Positions 26,242 through 35,592 of a stretch of DNA of 64,000 nucleotides are shown piece after piece. The translations under genes and the position numbers were made by a program. How positions within the stretch are numbered: the first letter of the stretch is position 1; every line of letters begins with the position of its first letter. This stretch comes from Bog-473 sp036489775. GTDB lineage: Bacteria > Actinomycetota > Acidimicrobiia > Acidimicrobiales > RAAP-2. The stretch is from assembly GCA_036489775.1 (NCBI GenBank), contig DASXFC010000032.1:108361-172360 (forward strand). The letters are read 5' to 3'. The notes under the pieces are model-generated. The model saw only the letters and a list, made by a program, of their open reading frames with translations. It made no database searches and was not told the origin of the DNA.

Positions 26242-27840
26242 ATGAGTCAGCCTCGTCCCTGGCGGGACGCTGACCCGGATCTGTTCCGGTTCACGACCAC
26301 CGAGCTGCGTGATCTCCATGTCGCCCTGATGGCCGCCTTCGACCAGTCGGCGATCCTGGCCCCCGCCCTGAACCTCGACCAGGTCAGAGTGGCGCTGCGC
26401 CAGGTCGGCTGGGACGACACGGTGGACGACGAGGTCCTGGCCAGATCCCTTTCCGCCTTGACCGGGTGGGGTCTGGTGGAAGCGACCCAGGACCATGGGG
26501 CCTTCTACAGCACGCCCGAGGAGTTCGAGCGGAAGAACCTGCAGTGGTCGCTCACCCCAAGGGGTGAGGCCGGGATCAGTGGCCTCCTTCACGCGCTCGA
26601 GAGTCTGCGGCACGCGGTCGGGCTGCAGCCCGCCGTGCTGGATGCCATCGGGGACGGCCTCAACGACCTGGCCGACATGCTGTCCCAGCCTTCCACGGAC
26701 GCCCTCGATGCCCGCATCCACCTCCGGCTGGCCGAAGTGGAGGGGCATCACGCTGCCCTGCTGGCCAGCGTGCGGCAGTTCAATGGTCACCTGCAGCGCC
26801 TCCTACGCGAGGAGGCGGCCGACGAATCGGTGTTCGCCGACGTCAAGGGCAAGACCGTCTCGTACCTCAAGGAGTACGTGGATGGGGTGGAAGGGCCGCA
26901 GCAACGGTTGGCGGCCGCCATCGAGCGGTTGGCTGGAACCGGGGTGGCTGACCTGTTCGACCGGGCCCTGCGTGGCGCCAATCTGGCGCCGGTCGCTGGT
27001 GGCGATCCAGCCCCGTCCTGGTTGGAGAATCGTCTGCACCATTGGCAGGCCCTGCGGGCATGGTTCGCACCGGTCGACGGTGCGGCCCCGCGGATTGAGG
27101 GCCTGCTCGACATCGCCCGCAGCGCCATCATCGAGCTGCTGCGGGTGCTCGAACGCCGGTGGGACAACAAGCGCCGATCGGCATCGGTGGCCAACGACTT
27201 CAGGCGGCTGGCCAGGTGGTTCGCCGCCGCACCTGGCGACGCCGAGGCCCAACGGCTCTTCGGCGCTGCCTTCGGGCTGTGGTCAGCCCGCCATGCCCAT
27301 CTCCTTCCTCTCGACGGGGAGCAACGAGCCCCATCGCAGGGGTGGGCCGAGGCTGACCCGGTCGATGTGGCACCGGCCCTGCGCACCAGTGGGTCCCTGG
27401 TGGTACGGGGTCGGCCCAAGCGGGTTGACGATCCTCGGCAGACCCGGGCCATCCGCCAGCGGTTACAGGCCGAGTCGCTGGCCGAACTGGACGGGATCCG
27501 GTTGTCGCTCACCACCGCCGGTCGGGTACCGCTCTCATCGTTCGCCGGGCTCTCGGTCCGTGTGTTCGACGAGCTGCTCGAGTTGCTGGCAATCGGCCTC
27601 GAGGCGCCAGTGGGGGAGGACGGGACCCGGCGCGCCCTGTCCATCGACGGCTCCTTCGAGGTCATCTTGTGGCCACCGATCGGCCAGGCGCACACCAGCC
27701 TGCAGACCGACAACGGTACGTTCGGCTGTCCTGATTTTGGGTTATCCATCACCTTCGCTTCGGCAGCGTCTGATCCCGCACCTATCGGCGAGGCAGAAAC
27801 CGACCCGACGGCCGATCCGGCGGAGGTTGCGAGTGCCTGA
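26242..27840 (+). CDS. jetA: Wadjet JetA, DUF2397 family (TIGR02677), kleisin-like subunit
   Basis: This 532-aa protein begins with a winged-helix region (LFRFTTTELRDLHVALMAAF; LSALTGWGLVEATQDHGAFY) and continues with long helices, as in TIGR02677/DUF2397 proteins. In type II Wadjet systems this is the first gene and fills the kleisin role that bridges the SMC-like ATPase heads. It overlaps jetB by 8 bases. The order DUF2397-DUF2398-SMC-DUF2399 in one strand with start/stop overlaps is diagnostic of the operon. The complex restricts circular plasmid DNA by loop extrusion and cleavage; this role is known for the family, not shown here. Confidence 0.88.
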   Translation: MSQPRPWRDADPDLFRFTTTELRDLHVALMAAFDQSAILAPALNLDQVRVALRQVGWDDTVDDEVLARSLSALTGWGLVEATQDHGAFYSTPEEFERKNLQWSLTPRGEAGISGLLHALESLRHAVGLQPAVLDAIGDGLNDLADMLSQPSTDALDARIHLRLAEVEGHHAALLASVRQFNGHLQRLLREEAADESVFADVKGKTVSYLKEYVDGVEGPQQRLAAAIERLAGTGVADLFDRALRGANLAPVAGGDPAPSWLENRLHHWQALRAWFAPVDGAAPRIEGLLDIARSAIIELLRVLERRWDNKRRSASVANDFRRLARWFAAAPGDAEAQRLFGAAFGLWSARHAHLLPLDGEQRAPSQGWAEADPVDVAPALRTSGSLVVRGRPKRVDDPRQTRAIRQRLQAESLAELDGIRLSLTTAGRVPLSSFAGLSVRVFDELLELLAIGLEAPVGEDGTRRALSIDGSFEVILWPPIGQAHTSLQTDNGTFGCPDFGLSITFASAASDPAPIGEAETDPTADPAEVASA

Positions 27841-29071
27841 CACTTCGCTGGCCGGACATCATGCCGTCGAACGGGCCCGAGCGATCCGCGAGCTACTGGC
27901 CACGCCGATCCTCAATGTGGACACCGACCCGGATCGTTTCGGTCTGATCGTCCGGCATCACGAATGGTTGGCGAGCTGGTTCGACACCACCTGTGGATGG
28001 CAGCTCACCGTCGATATCGGTGCGGGTTTCGCCCGTTTGGCCAAGCGGTCGGCCTGCCCCGATCCCACCCGTCCTCTCCGACGTTTGCGGGGCAACAAGA
28101 AACCGTTCGACCGGCGGCACTTTCAGCTCCTCTGCCTCATCTGCGCGGAACTGGTGCGGCGTCCGGTGACGACCATCGGCCTGCTGGCCCAGGCCATCCC
28201 ACCTGATGCCCAGTTCGACACCAGCCGTCGTGTGGACCGGGTGGCCTTTGTCGATTCCCTACTGGCCCTTGGGCAATGGGGGGTAATACGGGCCACCGCG
28301 GGTTCTGTCGATGCATTCATCGAGGATGAACGGGGGAATGCCATTCTGACCGCAGACACACCACGCCTTCACCGTCTTCTGGTCAGCTCCAACTCTCCCA
28401 GTACGTTGACCGACTCTGTGAGTCTCGACGAGGCCACCGGGGCCCTGCTGGCCGAGCCTCGTTACGGCGAAGCGGTCCGTGAGCCGGGCACCGTCTCCGA
28501 TGATCAGCGACTGCTGTGGACCCGTCACAGCCTGGCTCGCCGCGTTCTCGACGATCCCGTGACGCTGCTCGAAGACCTCAGCCCAGCCGAGCAGGACTAT
28601 CTGACACACCCGTCGGGACGCCGGTGGCTGCGGGACCGGATGGCCGAGGCCGGCTTCGAGTTGGAGGAACGGGCGGAGGGCGTCATGGCGGTCGACCCTG
28701 ACGCCATCGCCACCGATCTGCAGTTTCCGTCCCCTCAGGGCAACACCTACCAGTTGGCCCTCTTGTTGATCGACCGGCTGATGACCAAGAGCGCCGGCGG
28801 ACGGCGGTCCGTCAGCTCATTGTCTTCCACCGACCTGCGCCACGCAGTGAATGAAGTGCTGGCTGACCACCCAGGGTGGGCCCGCGCCTACCGCGAGGAC
28901 GGAGGTCCAGCCCTCCTGTTGGAAGAGGCCGTGGAGTTGCTCGTCTCCTTCGGCCTGGTGCGCCGTGAAGAGGATGGGTCGGTCGTCGGCCGTCCCGTGC
29001 TGGCGCGTTACCGGGTTGGTGAGCCGATCACTGCCCATTCACCACCGAGCCTTTTCGAGGAGGATGCATGA
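27833..29071 (+). CDS. jetB: Wadjet JetB, DUF2398 family (TIGR02678), KITE-like subunit
   Basis: This 412-aa protein starts at GTG 27833, overlapping the jetA stop by 8 bases. The frame is open far upstream, but that part is the shadow of jetA. Features typical of TIGR02678/DUF2398 are the region VDTDPDRFGLIVRHHEWLAS, FDRRHFQLLCLICAELVRRP, and the C-terminal winged-helix part DLRHAVNEVLADHPGWARAY, then LLVSFGLVRREEDG. It is thought to bind the kleisin-like JetA and DNA near the SMC heads. It is translationally coupled to jetC (ATGA overlap). Confidence 0.88.
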   Translation: MPDTSLAGHHAVERARAIRELLATPILNVDTDPDRFGLIVRHHEWLASWFDTTCGWQLTVDIGAGFARLAKRSACPDPTRPLRRLRGNKKPFDRRHFQLLCLICAELVRRPVTTIGLLAQAIPPDAQFDTSRRVDRVAFVDSLLALGQWGVIRATAGSVDAFIEDERGNAILTADTPRLHRLLVSSNSPSTLTDSVSLDEATGALLAEPRYGEAVREPGTVSDDQRLLWTRHSLARRVLDDPVTLLEDLSPAEQDYLTHPSGRRWLRDRMAEAGFELEERAEGVMAVDPDAIATDLQFPSPQGNTYQLALLLIDRLMTKSAGGRRSVSSLSSTDLRHAVNEVLADHPGWARAYREDGGPALLLEEAVELLVSFGLVRREEDGSVVGRPVLARYRVGEPITAHSPPSLFEEDA

Positions 29072-32000
29072 CCGGAAATTCTGCGCCCGGGGCGAACCCC
29101 TTGTCGCTCTCGCCCGCCCTCCCGAGCCGCTGGACACCGACACGGGCTGGTCTTGTCGCACTGTGGCGCTATACGGATGAGACGTTCACCTTTCACCAGG
29201 GTCGGCTGCTGCTGCGCGGGCCCAACGGCTCGGGGAAATCCATGGCCCTCGAACTATTGCTGCCCTTCCTGCTCGACGGGGATGCCTCCCCCTCCCGGCT
29301 GACGTCGTCGGCCAAGTCGCGGGGAGGCCTCTACGAGCGGGTCATGGGCGGTGGCGGTGACGCAAGCCGCACCGGATTCGCGTGGGTGGAGTTCCGCCGG
29401 GGCATCGGCGAGGTCTTCACCGTCGGGGCCCGGCTTCGGGCCTCCTCGGCCACACGGAAGGTCGAGGCCACCTTCTTCACCACCTCGCAGATGGTGGGCA
29501 CCGACCTTGACCTGATTGACGAGCTTCGCGAGCCGCTGTCGGCTAAAGCCCTCAAGCTGGCCATCGGTGACCACGGGCAGATGCATGGATCGGCCGTCGA
29601 TCACCGCAATGCCATCCGTGAGCACCTCTTCCCCGGGTTCAGCGAAGATCGTTACTCCTCGGTAATCACCGCCCTGCTGGCTCTGCGCCGGGAGAAGCTT
29701 TCGGACAATTTGGATCTGGCCAAGCTCTCCGACGTGCTCACTGAGGCTCTGCCGCCGATTGACGAGCACGAATTGGCTGCGGTGGCCGAAGGATTCGAGC
29801 GTCTTGATCGGCGTAAGGACGAGCTACGCAAGCTGGAAGGGGAGCTGGACGCGGTTACGGAGCTGGCCAAGCGGCAACGTGCCTACGCCCGGACCATTGT
29901 GGCCGGCGTGGCCACGCAGGTGCGGGAAGCCGAGACGCAGCGTGATGCGGTGACCCGGGCGGAGCGGGAGGCGAGCGCCGCGCTCGGTGAGGCGTCGGCC
30001 AGTGACCAACAGGCCGCGGCGCAGCTCCGTGCCATTGAGGAGCGGCTGGGCGACATCGGCGTGGAGATCGAGACCCGGCACGCCAGCAAGGCCTACCAGC
30101 AGGGTGCCGAGCTGAACCATCTTCGTGACGAGGAGCGACAAGTGCGCGAGCGCGCACAGAGTGACAGCGTGGCCGCTGAAGCTCGGACCGCCGAACAGAC
30201 CGAACGGGCCAGCGAGCTGGAACGGGCGCAGGAGCAGCGCGACGCGGCAACGAGCAACCTGGGGCTGGCCTCCGACGAGGTCCAACAGGTGGCGTCAGGG
30301 CTGGGTGCCGAGCAGCTGCGCAATGACATGCTCGACATGGCCGATACCGATTCGGCTCAATCGTTCGCTTTGGCCTGGGTGTCGGGCCGGCGCCTGCAGA
30401 CCCGCGCCGTCCGTGCGGTCATCGCACTCCACGCGGATGCCGTGCAGTGGCGGGGTTTCGAAGAGGAGCAGGTCGGAGTGGATCAGGCCGCTCTCGACGA
30501 TGCGCTCGACCGACGCCGTGAAGCCGAGGATGCGTTGTCGTTCGCGTCGGAGACGTTCAATGTCGACGTCGGAACATGGGCCCGCTCTTCGGCCGCCCTC
30601 GGCCCCGAGCGGGTCGTGACGGAGCTGGGAGAGCCTCCCTACGAGCCCGATGCGGTCGACGGCGCCGTCGGACGTCTACGCACCGAAGTCGAGTCCGCTT
30701 ACGCCGTTGCCCTCCGCGATCTCGAGCAACGACGCGAGGAGGTCGAGCACCAGCGGGACGAGCTGCTGGCCGAAATGGCGGATCTCGACCAGGGGGTGCT
30801 GCCTGAACCCGTGGCGCCGAGCTGGAGGGGCGAACGCACCGGTCGTCGCGGGGCTCCGCTGTGGCGACTGGTGGAGGTGGCCGACGGGGTCGACGCGGCG
30901 GACATCGACGGTGTGGAGGCCGCGCTCGACGCAGCCGGTTTCCTAGATGCTTGGCTGGCTCCCGACGGGAGCATCGACCATTCCAGCGAGGATCTGATCC
31001 TGACGGCGCGGCCGACCGGGGGGCGGACCCTGGCCGACCTATTGGTCCCCCTGGCCGGTGCCGCGGTGGCAACCGACATTGTGCAGGTGGTTCTCACCTC
31101 CATTGCGGTGCCTGGGCACGCCGGTGCTGTCGAAGATCGCACAGGTAGCAGCCCGACGGTGCCGGGGGACCACAGTCTCACCGAGGTGCTGATGGGAACG
31201 GACGGATCCTTCCGGCTCGGCAGCGCCGTCGGCCACGCGCCGGTCGGTCCGGCCACCCTCCTCGGCGCGGAGGCTCGGGAACGCCGGCGCTTGCGGCGGC
31301 TGGCCGAGGTCGCCACCGCGCTGGACGAGGTGGCCGAGAACGTGGCTCGGTTGAATCGCACTCGGGACGAGCTTGACCGTGAACACGCCGCTGCCGAAGC
31401 CGATCTTGGGACCGTTCCCAGCGCCGGTCCCCTGCAGGAGGCAGTCCGCGTGACGGAGCATGCCACGCAGCGGGCGGTCGATGCCGATTCGCGCGTCGAG
31501 GCGAGCCGTGGCCGCCTTCGGGCCGCGGAAGAGGCGGTGCGCGAGGCGGTGCGCCGGTTGACCGTGGTGGCGGCCGAGCATGGGCTGCCCACCACGCCTG
31601 AAGCATTGGATCGCGTTGACGATGAGCTTCAGCGCCTTGAGCGGGCGGTGCACGTCTGGGCTCGGCGTAGCCAGGAGCTGGACCGGGCCGGGCAGACCTT
31701 GGCTGACCGCATCCGGGCCCATGCCGATGCCATCAGGTTGCGCGTGGACGCTGAGGCGACCAAGGAACAGTCCCGTCGTCAGGCCCAGGACGCCCATGTG
31801 CGGCTGGCCACCCTTGAAGCCACCGCCGGCGTCGAGCACCGAACGGTACTGGCCGAGATCGACGCGCTGCAGGCAGAAGCCCGCGTGAACAAAGAAGGGC
31901 AGAAGGGGCTGCAGGACGCCCGCCTCGATTTGGGCCGCCGCATCGGCACACTGCAAAGCAGCCTGACGCAGGCCGAACGGGCTCGCATCGACGCGATTGC

Positions 32001-33138
32001 GCAACGGGACGCCGCCCACCAGCGCTTCACGGCCGCCCATTCAGACGGACTGCTCAGTGAAGCCGGGGTGGAGTTGGGAAGTGCGCTAGATGGCGTGACG
32101 GCCGTGCTCGCGGCGGCTCGCGAGGTCGTCACCGTACTCGATGGCGCGGCCAGCGACGAAGCGTCCAGGCAGAAGGCGTCGAGCCAAGTCGATGATCGGC
32201 TCTACGAGGCCCGGGCCGCTCTGTCCGGGCATGCCGACTTGGTGCGCGAGCTCGGGGACCGCCAGTGGTGGGTGCTGCGGGCCAGCGTCAACGGCGTCGG
32301 GCGACCGGTGAGTGAACTGCGGGCCACCTTGCAACGCGACCTTGACGAGGGCCGGGCAGATCTCGCCGCCGAGGAGGAACGGCTCTTCGAGCAGACCCTG
32401 GCCGGCAGCATCCGGCGATCGCTAGCCAACCGAATCCGGCAGGCGAACCGCTTGGTCGCCGGTATAAACGACCAACTCGGTCTGATCAGGACTGCCGCGG
32501 CCGGAGTAGGCGTCCGCTTGTCCTGGGAGGTCGATGCCGACCAATCGGCTGCGGTGAAATCGGCGCGTTCCCTCCTCTTGAAGGATCGAGTCACCGACGA
32601 GGAGCGGCTCGCCCTCCAGGATTTCGTGCGGGCCAGAGTGGACCAGGCTCGGGCAGAGCTGGAACAGCACGCGCCGTGGGAGGCGCGACTGCGCGAGTCT
32701 CTTGACTATCGGGCGTGGCATCGGTTCACTCTGCAGATAACCCACCAGGATTGGGAAGGGTGGCAACCGGCGACACCGAGGCGATTGCAGCGGCTGTCCA
32801 CCGGGGAGCGTTCGATTGCCCTCCATCTGCCCATGCTGGCGTCAATCGCGGCACATTACGCCGACGAGGACGGTCGGCCGCTGGAATGCCCCCGCCTTAT
32901 CCTTCTGGACGAGCTCTTCGCCGGTGTGGATGCGGCTAACCGGTCCATGCTCTTCGGGACCTTCACGGCATGGGATCTTGACGCCGTATTCACCAGCGAC
33001 CACGAGTGGTGCCAGTACGCCACGCTCAGTGGAATTGCGATCCACCATCTCCACCCGCCCCATGGCGATGAGCCGCTGGTATCCACTCGCTTCACATGGG
33101 ATGGCCATCGTCGGGTCATCGACTCACCGGCGGCATGA
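29068..33138 (+). CDS. jetC: Wadjet JetC, SMC-like ATPase (TIGR02680)
   Basis: This 1,356-aa protein carries an N-terminal Walker A RGPNGSGKSMALELLLPFLL at residues 50-69. Two long Ala/Glu/Arg-rich coiled-coil arms surround a central hinge region near residues 500-720. The C-terminal ABC head has the signature LSTGERSIALHLPML near residue 1243 and Walker B RLILLDELFAGVDA near 1274. This head-arm-hinge-arm-head layout is that of SMC/Rad50-like motors. As JetC it should extrude DNA loops and drive the JetD nuclease against small circular DNA. The start overlaps the jetB stop and the stop overlaps the jetD start. Confidence 0.93.
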   Translation: MTGNSAPGANPLSLSPALPSRWTPTRAGLVALWRYTDETFTFHQGRLLLRGPNGSGKSMALELLLPFLLDGDASPSRLTSSAKSRGGLYERVMGGGGDASRTGFAWVEFRRGIGEVFTVGARLRASSATRKVEATFFTTSQMVGTDLDLIDELREPLSAKALKLAIGDHGQMHGSAVDHRNAIREHLFPGFSEDRYSSVITALLALRREKLSDNLDLAKLSDVLTEALPPIDEHELAAVAEGFERLDRRKDELRKLEGELDAVTELAKRQRAYARTIVAGVATQVREAETQRDAVTRAEREASAALGEASASDQQAAAQLRAIEERLGDIGVEIETRHASKAYQQGAELNHLRDEERQVRERAQSDSVAAEARTAEQTERASELERAQEQRDAATSNLGLASDEVQQVASGLGAEQLRNDMLDMADTDSAQSFALAWVSGRRLQTRAVRAVIALHADAVQWRGFEEEQVGVDQAALDDALDRRREAEDALSFASETFNVDVGTWARSSAALGPERVVTELGEPPYEPDAVDGAVGRLRTEVESAYAVALRDLEQRREEVEHQRDELLAEMADLDQGVLPEPVAPSWRGERTGRRGAPLWRLVEVADGVDAADIDGVEAALDAAGFLDAWLAPDGSIDHSSEDLILTARPTGGRTLADLLVPLAGAAVATDIVQVVLTSIAVPGHAGAVEDRTGSSPTVPGDHSLTEVLMGTDGSFRLGSAVGHAPVGPATLLGAEARERRRLRRLAEVATALDEVAENVARLNRTRDELDREHAAAEADLGTVPSAGPLQEAVRVTEHATQRAVDADSRVEASRGRLRAAEEAVREAVRRLTVVAAEHGLPTTPEALDRVDDELQRLERAVHVWARRSQELDRAGQTLADRIRAHADAIRLRVDAEATKEQSRRQAQDAHVRLATLEATAGVEHRTVLAEIDALQAEARVNKEGQKGLQDARLDLGRRIGTLQSSLTQAERARIDAIAQRDAAHQRFTAAHSDGLLSEAGVELGSALDGVTAVLAAAREVVTVLDGAASDEASRQKASSQVDDRLYEARAALSGHADLVRELGDRQWWVLRASVNGVGRPVSELRATLQRDLDEGRADLAAEEERLFEQTLAGSIRRSLANRIRQANRLVAGINDQLGLIRTAAAGVGVRLSWEVDADQSAAVKSARSLLLKDRVTDEERLALQDFVRARVDQARAELEQHAPWEARLRESLDYRAWHRFTLQITHQDWEGWQPATPRRLQRLSTGERSIALHLPMLASIAAHYADEDGRPLECPRLILLDELFAGVDAANRSMLFGTFTAWDLDAVFTSDHEWCQYATLSGIAIHHLHPPHGDEPLVSTRFTWDGHRRVIDSPAA

Positions 33139-34379
33139 ACCAGATGGCTTCGGCGCTCATCCGGTTGGGGGTGACCGGGTTGGCGCCCCTGGTAGCCGAA
33201 TTGGCCCGGCGTTTCGAGGACGGTTCCGCGATGACACGGATCACCATGCGTGGACTGGACGACGACCAGCGCGCTTCGGTGGCCGACCTGCTCGGACGCG
33301 ATCGGCTGCCGGAACCGACCGTCCGCATTTCGTTGCACACCCTGTTGGAGGCGCTGAACCTGACCGACATCGAGGAGTTGCGCACAGTGGTCGAAGCGAT
33401 CACCGGCCCGCTCGGTGACCGGCGGGCCGACCGCGACGAGCGGAGGGTGCGCCGTACCCAGCTGTGGGCCTGGTGCGCCGAGCAGGCGGAGGGTGTGCCG
33501 CTGCTTACGTGCACCGAGGGGGTGGCTCGTTGGATGGATCTGCTCCGCCAGGTCGGGGTCCGGGGCGGAGAACATGGCGAGGTCGCCTACCGCCACCGGA
33601 TCGGCCAGGCGATGGCCGTACTGCGGGGACTGCCGCTCCGCACGCCGAACTCCCTGGCTGCGTTCGCCGACGACCGGTTGGCCGACCCGCATGCGCTCGA
33701 CAGGGGCAGTCTCGTAGAGGGTCTGGTACTCGACGCCTTGGCCATCGCTCTCGACCAGGCGCGACCCCGGGACGCCGAGGCCGTGCGGCAACTGTGGGAA
33801 CAGGTCGGGGTCGTTCCCGACCCCCTGTCTTCGGCCGTGACCGTGCTGGGCCTCCGACCCTCTGGCGGCGGCGTCCTGGCCGACTGGCTCCGCCACTGCG
33901 CTGATGCGAGTGAACCGACCATGGTCACGCTGTCCCAATTGCGGCGTTGGCCGCTGGCGCCGCTCCAAGCCTCCGAAGTGACCTACGTCGTGGAGAACCC
34001 CTCCGTGCTGAGCCATGCCGCGTCGGAAAAGTGGATGGGATCACCCATCATCTGCAGCTCGGGGCGGCCGACCATTGCCGTCGTCACTCTGATCCGCCAA
34101 CTCGGCGCGGGTGGGGCGACGTGCCGACAGCACGCGGACTTCGACGCTGCCGGGATTGGCATCACCGCCTGGATGGCCGAACACGCCTGCACCGTTCCAT
34201 GGCTGATGACCGCTGAAGCGTACGGCAGGGCGATCGCCGTCGAGCGGCAGCGGGTCCGTCTTGAATCGGCGATACCGGATACCAATTGGGATCTCGCCCT
34301 TGGTCCGGCCATGAGAGCTGCGGGCGTCGCCGTCTACGAGGAGGAGCTCCGGCTCGACCTGCTCGACGCCATGGCGTGA
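33135..34379 (+). CDS. jetD: Wadjet JetD, DUF3323/DUF2399 Toprim-like nuclease (TIGR02679)
   Basis: This 414-aa protein overlaps jetC by 4 bases. The C-terminal part shows YVVENPSVLSHAA, then ICSSGRPTIAVVTLIRQL and CRQHADFDAAGIGITAWMA near residues 327-345. The conserved Glu and the DFD-x-x-G motif are the Toprim metal-binding residues expected of DUF2399/JetD. JetD cleaves DNA after JetABC has scanned it. All active-site motifs look intact, so the four-gene system is probably functional. No further co-directional gene follows within 160 bases. Confidence 0.9.
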   Translation: MNQMASALIRLGVTGLAPLVAELARRFEDGSAMTRITMRGLDDDQRASVADLLGRDRLPEPTVRISLHTLLEALNLTDIEELRTVVEAITGPLGDRRADRDERRVRRTQLWAWCAEQAEGVPLLTCTEGVARWMDLLRQVGVRGGEHGEVAYRHRIGQAMAVLRGLPLRTPNSLAAFADDRLADPHALDRGSLVEGLVLDALAIALDQARPRDAEAVRQLWEQVGVVPDPLSSAVTVLGLRPSGGGVLADWLRHCADASEPTMVTLSQLRRWPLAPLQASEVTYVVENPSVLSHAASEKWMGSPIICSSGRPTIAVVTLIRQLGAGGATCRQHADFDAAGIGITAWMAEHACTVPWLMTAEAYGRAIAVERQRVRLESAIPDTNWDLALGPAMRAAGVAVYEEELRLDLLDAMA

Positions 34380-34508
34380 CGGTTGATGCGGAGTGGCAGT
34401 CCCAGGGTTGGGTGAACCAATTCGGACTCATCGATCTAAAGCTCTCAGCAGGGAAAATCCCAATCTTGTCCTAATCATTTGTCAGTGATTGCACGTATGT
34501 CATCATCT

Positions 34509-34521
34509 GGTATACCGGTAT
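34509..34521. promoter_or_regulatory. Palindromic operator upstream of toxin module
   Basis: GGTATACCGGTAT contains the two overlapping palindromes GGTATACC and ATACCGGTAT. It lies 22 bases upstream of ATG 34544 and its AGGTGA ribosome binding site (34535-34540). The position suits autoregulation by a DNA-binding antitoxin or by the integrase-like protein. Confidence 0.5.
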
Positions 34522-34543
34522 GGAAGACAGAACGAGGTGACCA

Positions 34544-35161
34544 ATGGCAGCAGAACCAGATCCACAAATGAGCGGCACGGCTGAGGGCCTGATCGCATTT
34601 CTTGAATGGGCAAGTCGGAAGGGCGAGCTCAGCCCAAATACGGCTGCTTCCTACAAGACCGCTGTCACCCAGGTCCTCGAAATCGACGGCGAGGCCTGGG
34701 CCAACACGAAAATCCTGGAGCTGGACATCGAACGGCAACTCGACCGGTTTGCCCGGCTTCGGGCGAGCCGGTATAACGCCACGAGCCTGCGCACCTATGG
34801 CAACCGCTTCAAGGCGGCCACGTCGCACTACGTGAAGTACCTCGAGGATCCGGCGTCATTTCGAGCTGCTCAGCCGAAGGTGACACGGCCGAAGTCTTCC
34901 GACCGACCGCAGGCGGAGGCCGGCTCAACCGCCAGTACTCGGAAGCAGGCACCCCAGTCTCGAGTCGCCCCCATGGAAACCGTTGGTGGGTCATCGGATC
35001 TCGTTCAATATCCGTTCCCGCTTCGAAGCGGGATCATGGCCTACCTATCCCTGCCTCGTGATCTGCGTCGAACCGAAGCTCAGCGGATTGGTGCCTTTGT
35101 CGCCAGCTTGGCAATTGACCCGATGCCCGAGCTGGGCTCTGGTCGGCAGACAGAAACGTAA
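34544..35161 (+). CDS. Integrase SAM-like (core-binding) domain protein without catalytic domain
   Basis: The 205-aa product starts at ATG 34544 after AGGTGA. Residues about 15-100 (GLIAFLEWASRKGELSPNTA, then LRTYGNRFKAATSHYVKYLE) resemble the core-binding SAM-like domain of tyrosine recombinases. No R-H-R-H-Y catalytic domain follows. A Ser/Thr-rich linker leads to a C-terminal segment YPFPLRSGIMAYLSLPRDLR and then AQRIGAFVASLAI, which occurs in small bacterial proteins of unknown role. The stop shares one base with the HigB-like toxin start (TAATG), so they form an operon. A role as DNA-binding antitoxin or regulator is inference. Confidence 0.65.
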   Translation: MAAEPDPQMSGTAEGLIAFLEWASRKGELSPNTAASYKTAVTQVLEIDGEAWANTKILELDIERQLDRFARLRASRYNATSLRTYGNRFKAATSHYVKYLEDPASFRAAQPKVTRPKSSDRPQAEAGSTASTRKQAPQSRVAPMETVGGSSDLVQYPFPLRSGIMAYLSLPRDLRRTEAQRIGAFVASLAIDPMPELGSGRQTET

Positions 35162-35592
35162 TGTCCGCAGCCTCCAAGACGCCGGAGCCGTGGTTGATCC
35201 ACTTCTTCCAGCGAAGTAGTGATGACGATCCCGATGCAGCAGTACCCGCGATGGATTTCCTCGGTTCGCTGCACCCGAAAGTGGAGGCAGAGATTCACGC
35301 CATTCTCGATGCCGTCGCCAAAGCTCCGCCACCCGCCTTTTCTGGTGGGGGTAAGTGGGAGGCCATGCATGACAAGATGGCTGGTATCTATGAGGTGCGC
35401 GTCAAATCAAGCGGCGCCAATCATCGGCTGTTTTGCTTTTTGGAGCGCAATTCGGAACATCTTGAGGCGCCCAGCATTGTGTGTCTTGGGGGACTGACCA
35501 AGCCCCCTCGGTCACCGGCTCAACCGCGTGACTATGTACGGATCATGCAGTACGCCGACGAGTTTCGGAAGCACGGGAACGTCCTCCAGTAA
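35161..35592 (+). CDS. HigB/RelE-superfamily toxin (phage Gp49-like)
   Basis: This 143-aa protein has the Gp49/HigB-like core: a helix pair (VEAEIHAILDAVAKA), then MHDKMAGIYEVRVKSSGANH, RLFCFLE and a final helix with YVRIMQYADEFRK. In this family the toxin cleaves mRNA on the ribosome. It shares a base with the upstream integrase-like gene, and its last 50 bases overlap the convergent XRE gene on the other strand. A 3'-overlapping, opposite-strand arrangement is unusual for HigBA modules, which are normally co-directional. Confidence 0.82.
   Translation: MSAASKTPEPWLIHFFQRSSDDDPDAAVPAMDFLGSLHPKVEAEIHAILDAVAKAPPPAFSGGGKWEAMHDKMAGIYEVRVKSSGANHRLFCFLERNSEHLEAPSIVCLGGLTKPPRSPAQPRDYVRIMQYADEFRKHGNVLQ

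Noticed and set aside
26495..27832. N-terminal extension of jetB to an 858-aa protein
   Set aside because: The extra 446 codons lie wholly inside jetA in another frame and read as Ser/Pro/Arg shadow text. GTG 27833 begins the DUF2398-like sequence.
34544..35161. Functional tyrosine integrase for the island
   Set aside because: Only a core-binding-like domain is visible. No catalytic R-H-R-H-Y domain follows, so it cannot be an active integrase.
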